Shown here piece after piece: positions 7,004-11,721 of a DNA stretch of 11,721 nucleotides. Every line of letters begins with the position of its first letter. Position 1 is the first letter of the stretch. The notes under the pieces were generated by a model, which saw only the letters and a list, made by a program, of their open reading frames with translations, did not search any database and was not told the DNA's origin. The position numbers and the translations under genes are program-made. Source of the DNA: JAWLCA01 sp050485905 (GTDB lineage: Bacteria > Pseudomonadota > Alphaproteobacteria > Rhodobacterales > Rhodobacteraceae); the NCBI GenBank assembly GCA_050485905.1, contig JBJHCH010000116.1, positions 1-11,721 on the forward strand. The letters run 5' to 3'.

Positions 7004-8791
7004 ATGAGCAGCTTCACCACCCGGCCCGAGATCCTCGGGCGCTTCGGGGTCGTCACCTCGACCCATTGGATCGCCTCTGCCGTGGGGATGAGCATGCTGG
7101 AAAAGGGTGGTAATGCCTTTGACGCGGCCGTCGCCACGGGCCTTGTGCTGCAGGTGCTGGAGCCGCATCTGAACGGGCCGGGCGGCGACATGCCGGCGAT
7201 TCTGTATTCGAAAAGGCACGACCGGGTGCAGGTGATCTGCGCCCAAGGGGCGGCCCCCGCCGGGGCGACCATCGACCACTACCGGGCCGAAGGGCTGCAG
7301 GTCATCCCGGGCGATGGCTTGCTTGCCACGGTCATTCCCGGCGCCTGGGACGGCTGGATGCTGATGCTGCGGGACTATGGCCGTCTGCCGCTGCGTACGG
7401 TGCTGGAACCCGCGATCTGGTATGCCGAACATGGCCATCCAATGCTGCCGCGCGTGGCCGCGACCATCGCGGGGCTGGCGGATTTCTTCCGCGAACACTG
7501 GCCGAGTTCGTACGAAACCTGGCTTCCCGGTGGCGTCGCAACCGCGCCGCACGGCAACTTTGCCAACCCGGCGCTGGCCGCAACCTGGACCCGCATTCTG
7601 GCCGAGGCTGAGACGAAGCGCGACCGCGACGACCAGGTGCAGGCAGCGCGCGACGCCTTCTACCGTGGTTTTGTGGCCGACACGATCGCGGACTATCTGG
7701 ACACGGCCGAAGTGATGGACGCCTCGGGCCATCGCCACCGCGGCGTGCTGGGCGCCGACGATCTGGCCGGCTACAGCGCCCATGTCGAGGAGCCGCTGAC
7801 CTATGACTATCAAGGCTGGACCATCGCCAAGGCGGGGCCGTGGACCCAAGGCCCGGTGCTGCTGCAGGCGCTGGCGATCCTGAAGGGGATGGAGCTGGGT
7901 GCTATGGACCCGCTGAGCGCCGAGTTCGTGCATACGGTCGTCGAGGCCAAGAAGCTCGCCTATGCAGACCGCGAGGTCTATTACGGCGACCCGGATTTTG
8001 CCGAGGTACCACTGTCCACCCTGCTGTCCGACGACTACAACGCCGCGCGCCGGGCGCTGATCACCGACCGGGCAAGCCTCGACCTGAACCCCGGAACCGT
8101 ACCGGGGTTCGAAGATCAGCGCGCCCGCACGCTCGCGCTGCTCGATGCGCTCAGCCCCACCGACCAGGCGGTGTACGAGCCGACAATGGCGCATCTTTCG
8201 GAGAAGAAGGGCGATACCGTCCATATCGACGTGATCGACGCCGAGGGGAACATGGTGGCGATCACGCCGTCGGGCGGGTGGCTGCAATCCTCCCCCATCG
8301 TGCCGGGTCTGGGCTTCGCGCTGAACAGTCGCGCGCAGATGTTCTGGCTGGAGCCGGGCCTGCCCACCAGCCTGGCGCCCGGCAAACGGCCGCGCACCAC
8401 GCTGACGCCGTCACTGGCGCTGAAGGACGGCCAGCCGCAGATGGTCTTCGGCACCCCCGGCGGCGACCAGCAGGACCAGTGGCAACTGGTGTTCTTCCTG
8501 CGCTACGTCCATTCCGGGCTGAACCTGCAGGAAGTGATCGACCAGCCGCTGTTCCATTCCACCCATTTTCCGGCCTCGTTCTTCCCCCGCGCCCGCGCGC
8601 CCGGCGGGCTTATGATCGAACGCAACATCGGCGCGGCGGTGCTCGACGACCTGCGCGCGCGCGGCCACGACATCACCGAAGCCGATCCCTGGACCATCGG
8701 CCGCCTGACCGCCGCGCGGCGCGATCCCGACGGCCTGCTGCGCGCCGCCGCGACACCGCGGCTGATGCAAGCCTATGCCGTGGGGCGCTGA
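7004..8791 (+). CDS. Gamma-glutamyltransferase-family (Ntn) hydrolase, cytoplasmic type
   Basis: This 595-residue protein belongs to the gamma-glutamyltranspeptidase family, whose members self-cleave to expose a catalytic threonine and then hydrolyse or transfer gamma-glutamyl or similar acyl groups. The likely nucleophile is Thr405 in KKGDTVHIDVIDAEGN, the usual cleavage context. Other landmarks are GGNAFDAAVAT (35-45), NGPGGDMPAILY (57-68), PRTTLTPSL (463-471) and GTPGGD (483-488). There is no signal peptide, unlike classical periplasmic GGT. It resembles the less characterised YwrD-like branch, and a cytoplasmic location is expected. A good ribosome site, GGAGG (6993-6997), lies 6 bases before the ATG. 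Placed directly after a peptide importer, it probably processes the imported compound. True GGT specificity is unproven. Confidence 0.93.
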   Translation: MSSFTTRPEILGRFGVVTSTHWIASAVGMSMLEKGGNAFDAAVATGLVLQVLEPHLNGPGGDMPAILYSKRHDRVQVICAQGAAPAGATIDHYRAEGLQVIPGDGLLATVIPGAWDGWMLMLRDYGRLPLRTVLEPAIWYAEHGHPMLPRVAATIAGLADFFREHWPSSYETWLPGGVATAPHGNFANPALAATWTRILAEAETKRDRDDQVQAARDAFYRGFVADTIADYLDTAEVMDASGHRHRGVLGADDLAGYSAHVEEPLTYDYQGWTIAKAGPWTQGPVLLQALAILKGMELGAMDPLSAEFVHTVVEAKKLAYADREVYYGDPDFAEVPLSTLLSDDYNAARRALITDRASLDLNPGTVPGFEDQRARTLALLDALSPTDQAVYEPTMAHLSEKKGDTVHIDVIDAEGNMVAITPSGGWLQSSPIVPGLGFALNSRAQMFWLEPGLPTSLAPGKRPRTTLTPSLALKDGQPQMVFGTPGGDQQDQWQLVFFLRYVHSGLNLQEVIDQPLFHSTHFPASFFPRARAPGGLMIERNIGAAVLDDLRARGHDITEADPWTIGRLTAARRDPDGLLRAAATPRLMQAYAVGR

Positions 8792-8794
8792 TCC

Positions 8795-9544
8795 ATGACC
8801 TGGTCCATCGTCGCCCGCGATCACGAAACCGGCCATCTGGGCGTGGCCGTCGCCAGCCGATTCTTTGCCGTCGGCGCAACCGTGCCGCATATCCGCGGCC
8901 GCGTCGGCGCCATCGCGACACAGGCTTTCGTCAGCCCGCTCTACGGGACCGAGGGGCTGAAATTGCTTGAGCAGGGCATGGCGCCGCAGCAGATTGTGGA
9001 AACCCTGACCGGCAGGGACGCAGGCCAGCGCAACCGGCAGTTCCACCTGATCGATGCGCAGGGCCGCAACGCCGCCTTCACCGGGGCCGACTGCGTGGAC
9101 TGGGCGGGGCATCTGGTCGCCGATGGCGTGTCGGTCGCCGGCAACATGCTGGAGGGGCCGGAGGTGATCGCCGCGACGCTCGCCACCTATCAGGCCAACA
9201 TGCACCTGCGCCTGGCCGAGCGGATGCTTCTGGCGATGCAGGCGGGCGAGGATGCGGGCGGCGACAGTCGCGGCAGGCAGTCGGCATCGCTCACCCTCTA
9301 CCGCGATCAGGATTACGCTTGGCTCGACATCCGCGCCGACGACGATGCCGACCCGCTGGCCGAACTGCGCCGCTTGTACGCCGTGGCGCAGGAACGGTTC
9401 CTGCACGTGGCCGAGACGATGCCGACGCGAGATAACCCCAGCGGAATGATCGACCGCCGCTCGATCGATGCCCGTATCGCGGAGCTTGACGCCGAAAGGG
9501 CATCCATGGGCACCCCGTCAGCTTCGCGGATGGTGAACAAGTAA
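8795..9544 (+). CDS. DUF1028-family protein (Ntn-hydrolase-like fold)
   Basis: This 249-residue protein matches the DUF1028 family. The N-terminal part reads MTWSIVARDHETGHLGVAVASRF-type sequence, followed by GAIATQAFVSPLYG (38-51), and then VSVAGNMLEGPEV (112-124) and a GGDSRGRQSASL segment (155-166), all family hallmarks. The fold is, as far as I recall, placed with Ntn hydrolases; function is not established. The ATQ segment could be active-site related, but that is a guess. Residues from about 185 on form a more variable, helical, acidic/basic tail. It starts 3 bases after the GGT-family stop, so it is the last gene of the operon. Its location suggests it works on the same imported substrate or its product. 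Confidence 0.9.
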   Translation: MTWSIVARDHETGHLGVAVASRFFAVGATVPHIRGRVGAIATQAFVSPLYGTEGLKLLEQGMAPQQIVETLTGRDAGQRNRQFHLIDAQGRNAAFTGADCVDWAGHLVADGVSVAGNMLEGPEVIAATLATYQANMHLRLAERMLLAMQAGEDAGGDSRGRQSASLTLYRDQDYAWLDIRADDDADPLAELRRLYAVAQERFLHVAETMPTRDNPSGMIDRRSIDARIAELDAERASMGTPSASRMVNK

Positions 9545-9639
9545 TCGGTTCCCCGCTTCGGCCGTCAACGGCGGCGCAAACCAGGCCAGTGGCGGGCCGC
9601 AAGCAGCAGGGTGCTTGCGCTTGCAACATAGCTGGCGGG
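9545..9639. other. Operon 3' flank with weak hairpin
   Basis: GCCG (9561-9564) and CGGC (9569-9572) around TCAA form a small hairpin 17 bases after the last stop of the operon. There is no following T-run, so termination here is uncertain. Nothing else is recognisable before the IS3 remnant. Confidence 0.25.
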
Positions 9640-9897
9640 TACCATGCCGAGTTCTCCCGCCGCGCCATCGGCTGAGCCACGAGTGATCGTCTGAAGCGCG
9701 ATCTCACGGTCGAAGCCCTGCGACGTGCTTTGGTCGCTCGCAACCCCGCGCCGGGGCCTTGCTATGGTCTCTCGGACCAGTGGCGATCCCATGGCTCGAT
9801 CCATCATTCCGACCGCGGATCGCAATGCTGCTCAGTGGACTATCAGGCGCTGCTCCACAAACGCGGCATCCTGATCTCGATGAGTGGGTGCAGGAAT
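9640..9897 (+). pseudogene. IS3-family transposase OrfB remnant
   Basis: The reading frame encodes a recognisable piece of the rve integrase core of IS3-family OrfB. It reads EFSRRAIG, then a stop (TGA at 9673-9675 where a Trp codon is expected), then ATSDRLKRDLTVEALRRALV, then IHHSDRGSQCCSVDYQAL and LLHKRGILISMSG. The second catalytic Asp region (HHSDRGSQ) is present, but the first Asp and the final Glu parts are missing. About 13 extra residues sit in frame between the PAPG and IHHSDRG motifs, where relatives run directly on. Sequence resemblance ends at about 9897. It is clearly dead, and marks an old insertion and deletion next to the operon. Confidence 0.8.
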
Positions 9898-9996
9898 GCC
9901 CTCAGCGCACCTTTCCCATGGTGGGCCGTCCCCTGCCCGTCAGTCCAACCACGGCGCGCATTGCGCCCCACTTAGGTGGCCGGAGCTGAGCTCGGA
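9898..9996. other. Unassigned spacer between IS3 remnant and nrdF fragment
   Basis: No recognisable coding or regulatory element is seen here. It connects the end of the OrfB remnant with the stop codon of the minus-strand nrdF fragment. Confidence 0.4.
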
Positions 9997-10119
9997 CTAA
10001 AAATCCCAGTCCTCATCCTCTGTGGCGACGGCCTTTCCAATCACGTAGGAAGATCCAGAGCCCGAGAAGAAGTCATGGGTTTCGCTGTCAGGCGACAAAG
10101 CCGCGAGGATTGCGGGGTT
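9997..10119 (-). pseudogene. nrdF: C-terminal 40 codons of ribonucleotide reductase NrdF
   Basis: On the minus strand the frame reads NPAILAALSP, then HDFFSGSGSSYVIGKA, and ends VATEDEDWDF before TAG (9999-9997). This is the conserved extreme C-terminus of the class Ib ribonucleoside-diphosphate reductase beta subunit, whose tail binds the NrdE subunit. The iron/manganese ligands and radical tyrosine are all upstream in the family and are missing. At 10114-10120 the similarity switches abruptly to another gene in a different frame, so this is a truncated relic and not the end of a working gene. It must derive from a recombination with a chromosomal or plasmid nrdHIEF locus. Confidence 0.85.
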
Positions 10120-10861
10120 GCGGTGCCGCGCCGGGAATGTCGATCGCCTGCAGCCGGAAGGTCTCATAAATGGAATCCGACAGGCGCGCGTTGGCCCCGT
10201 CCTCGGTCGAATCCCGCAGGCTGTAGGCGAGATTCGCGGCATCGATCTGCGCGGGGGTGTTGGTGGGGGCCGTGGCGCGCGATGTGCTGATGGCCGAGCG
10301 CGTGGTGCGGGCAGGATTTCCCGGAAAGGGGGAAGAGCGGCCCTGCCCGGCTGGTTTAACCTGATCCAGTTCGAGGCGCGGGGGGACAGAGGTCGTGATC
10401 AGCGACAACAGGCTGGCCACATAAGGCGATATCGGGCGCGCCAGATCGACGGTGATGCCGCCCGCCTCTCCACCGCGGCATTTGTCAAAGACCGAGCTCC
10501 GCGTTTCGAAGCTGGTGCCGTGTTTGGCGAAAGCCGAGCCCGACACTGCACCGGTGAATACCAGATGCGCGCGCTCGGTCAGGCGGGTGAACGTGTCGGC
10601 CCAGGCGGACGCATCCGGCGCGAAACCCACGCCGGTGATGGCCACGAGCCGACCTCCGGGGGTCAGCCGGGCCAGCGCAGAGCGCAAATGCCGAGATGTC
10701 GCCTCGGTCGTCCGGACATCGACATTGGCCGCAACCGAGAAGGGCGGGTTCATCACGATGACGCTCGGGCGGATGCCCACGTCCAGATGATCGTCGATTT
10801 GTGCGGCGTCAAAGGTTGTGACGGGGCGCCCCAGGAAGAGCAGCCGAGGACGCCCTCTCTC
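10114..10861 (-). pseudogene. Internal fragment of methyltransferase/strawberry-notch helicase protein
   Basis: The minus-strand frame encodes TTFDAAQIDDHLD, the amino-methyltransferase motif NPPF (10750-10739), GGRLVAITGVGFAPD, AKHGTSFETR, and ends in DSTEDGANARLSDSIYETF and LQAIDIPGAAPQP. I recognise this as the junction of the N6-DNA-methyltransferase domain and the start of the helicase part of the very large (over 1,400 residue) proteins with a strawberry-notch NTPase found on alphaproteobacterial plasmids. The SAM-binding motif I upstream and the entire helicase downstream are absent. The open frame runs on to 11008, but its first 50 or so codons cross the promoter and start of the opposite-strand gene and look non-homologous. 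It is therefore a fragment of about 250 codons. Catalysis is not expected. Confidence 0.75.
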
Positions 10862-10931
10862 GGGCACCCTCAGGCCTGATCTTCCCCAGCCACCCTCTTC
10901 CTCTCGAAGCGACGCATCCAGGACGCTTGGC

Positions 10932-10960
10932 TTGATTTTGTTCCTGTTATATTCTATACA
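10932..10960 (+). promoter_or_regulatory. Near-consensus sigma-70 promoter
   Basis: TTGATT (10932-10937) and TATACA (10955-10960) are separated by exactly 17 bases in a locally AT-rich patch. Transcription would start around 10967. It lies just upstream of a good ribosome site, GAAGGGAG (10974-10981), and the ATG at 10989. It is the best housekeeping-type promoter I see in the window. Confidence 0.7.
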
Positions 10961-10988
10961 AAAAGCTAAGCTAGAAGGGAGTTTCCCG

Positions 10989-11285
10989 ATGGACCGCGCC
11001 ACATACACCTTGCCAGCGACGCCGAAGTAAATCGCCTATGCGCGCTCGCTCGCCTTGCGCAACCAGACCCTTCTGCCCTGGGAAGTTCAGCAGGACCGCC
11101 GGTCGCTCAGCGCTTGGATCGAGGCGCAGGCCCAGCTGAAGCCGGTGTCGGACATGGACCGGCTGACCACATCCAAGCAGGTGGCCTTCGCGGAGAAACT
11201 CGCCCGGATCAAATGGCGCGCCGTTCCGGACGAATGCTTCCGCGACAAGGGGCTGATGTCCAAGTGGATCGACGGGAACAAGTAG
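10989..11285 (+). pseudogene. Small plasmid protein with duplicated module, broken by a stop codon
   Basis: From ATG 10989 the frame gives MDRATYTLPATPK, then TAA (11028-11030), then IAYARSLALRNQTLLPWEVQ and onward to TAG (11283-11285). The whole would be 98 codons. A Gln codon changed to TAA explains the break: the second repeat has TSKQVAF where the first has TPK-stop-IAY. The protein is two copies of a module of about 35 residues: T-x-K-Q-x-A-(Y/F)-A-x-x-LA, then a charged middle, ending (L/M)-S-x-WI-(E/D). Promoter and ribosome site are intact. Reinitiation at TTG 11055 could give a 76-residue product. Similar modules occur, to my recollection, at the C-termini of plasmid topoisomerases. 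Function is unknown. Confidence 0.7.
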
Positions 11286-11373
11286 CCTCCCCCTCCCTTC
11301 TCGCGCCAAGGACTGCTGCCCGCATGGGGGGAGACTGCCTAGGTAGGCTCCAGTCCGCAGAACCAAGGCCTGG

Positions 11374-11392
11374 TCCCGGCGGCACGCCGGGA
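11374..11392. repeat. Perfect 8-bp hairpin
   Basis: TCCCGGCG (11374-11381) pairs with CGCCGGGA (11385-11392) around the loop GCA. It lies about 90 bases after the end of the small broken gene. No T-run follows on either strand, so a terminator role is possible but weak. Confidence 0.5.
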
Positions 11393-11457
11393 GGTGCCCG
11401 CATCGGCCTTTAGCAGCCATCGCAAGACTGGATCGTCTTTTAACCACGCACCCTCAG

Positions 11458-11477
11458 AGTTCCCAGCACTTGGGACT
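11458..11477. repeat. Short hairpin with one bulge
   Basis: TCCCA (11461-11465) and TGGGA (11471-11475) pair around GCACT. The stem extends by AG/CT after a single bulged T at 11460. It may be an RNA structure or chance; there is no other support for a function. Confidence 0.3.
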
Positions 11478-11594
11478 ACTCCTCTCGACTCTTTACAAAT
11501 CTTGATTTTGGAGCGTCCATAGCGCTGAAAAACTGCACCCTTCAAAGAAAGCAGTGCCGCCTCTTTGAAACTCTGTCATTTTAGGCATCATAGA

Positions 11595-11721
11595 GGCTCT
11601 TTTGCACAAATCGGGTGATGGGCGGAGCTCCCCTTTCCCCGTACTGACCTATCCTGCGACCTCGGTGATGGGCGTGCCGAGGGCGGTGAAGCCGTTGAGG
11701 ACAGCGACCCTGACCTGGAAC
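11595..11721 (-). mobile_element. IS5-family insertion sequence, 3' end (partial)
   Basis: This is the downstream end of a second IS5-family element, which continues beyond the right edge. The terminal repeat GGCTCTTTTGCACAAATC (11595-11612) differs by one base from the inverted copy at 146-163. The element has the same orientation as the left one. The two copies therefore form long direct repeats around the cargo, if they are the same IS. Confidence 0.85.
11649..11721 (-). CDS. IS5-family transposase, C-terminal part
   Basis: The minus-strand frame enters from the right edge and reads FQVRVAVLNGFTALGTPITE, then VAG, before TAG (11651-11649). This ending is typical of the same IS5-family transposases whose N-terminus appears at 1-100. 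Only 23 codons are visible, so integrity of the gene cannot be judged. Its stop lies 37 bases inside the terminal repeat. Confidence 0.85.
   Translation of the reverse strand, partial: FQVRVAVLNGFTALGTPITEVAG

Larger units (their letters stand above)
11286..11594. other. AT-richer tail before the right IS copy, no recognised gene
   Basis: No gene is recognised in these 309 bases. There are two hairpins (11374-11392 and 11458-11477). Two short minus-strand frames exist: 11591-11493 (32 codons, beginning MMPKMTEFQRGG) and 11545-11339 (68 codons). Neither resembles a known family. Either could be a truncated relic of plasmid backbone cut by the IS insertion. Confidence 0.4.

Noticed and set aside
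6842..8287. Minus-strand open frame of 481 codons opposite the GGT-family gene
   Set aside because: It is an antisense shadow of a clearly homologous plus-strand enzyme, and no family resemblance is seen.
7840..8970. Plus-strand open frame of 376 codons in another frame of the GGT-family and DUF1028 genes
   Set aside because: Extremely Arg/Pro/Ala-rich out-of-frame translation overlapping two recognised genes.
10862..11008. N-terminal 50 codons of the minus-strand frame containing the methyltransferase fragment
   Set aside because: They run antisense through a near-consensus promoter and the start of the small plasmid gene, and do not resemble the methyltransferase family. The homologous part starts at about 10861.
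1..11721. CRISPR array, tRNA or rRNA genes, toxin-antitoxin or phage-defence system
   Set aside because: No spaced short repeats, cloverleaf-like or rRNA sequence, and no recognisable defence module apart from the weak HsdR-like relic.

Overview
The window looks like an accessory, probably plasmid-borne, segment of a high-GC alphaproteobacterium. Rhodobacteraceae (Paracoccus or relatives) is the best guess. The guess rests on GC-rich third codon positions, the type of IS5-family element at both edges, and a fragment of the large methyltransferase/'strawberry notch' helicase protein often carried on alphaproteobacterial plasmids. No replication, partition or rRNA/tRNA gene is present to settle it.

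Layout. (1) 1-163: the start of an IS5-family insertion sequence; its transposase reads leftward out of the window. (2) 164-848: a degenerate stretch with no intact gene and two faint minus-strand protein resemblances. (3) 849-9544: one long plus-strand operon of nine tightly packed genes. The order is a GntR/FCD regulator, two Opp/Dpp-type ABC ATPases, a family-5 periplasmic binding protein, two permeases, a cytoplasmic gamma-glutamyltransferase-family enzyme, and a DUF1028 protein. Most junctions overlap or are separated by fewer than 20 bases. The one larger gap, after the binding protein, holds a strong stem-loop. (4) 9545-11594: a graveyard containing an IS3-family OrfB remnant, the last 40 codons of class Ib ribonucleotide reductase NrdF joined to an internal piece of a methyltransferase/strawberry-notch protein, a small two-repeat plasmid gene broken by one stop codon but with a near-consensus promoter, and an AT-richer tail with hairpins. 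(5) 11595-11721: the 3' end of a second IS5-family element in the same orientation as the first.

How the genes fit together (inference). The transporter should import a peptide-like compound, and the two hydrolase-like proteins should act on it in the cytoplasm, under control of the GntR regulator. Gamma-glutamyl or otherwise unusual amide-linked compounds are the natural substrate guess. The architecture parallels glutathione-import loci, in which an Ntn hydrolase gene sits with an Opp-type transporter. The operon is the only fully intact unit. It lies between two directly repeated IS5-family copies and is surrounded by broken genes, so it looks like mobile metabolic cargo.
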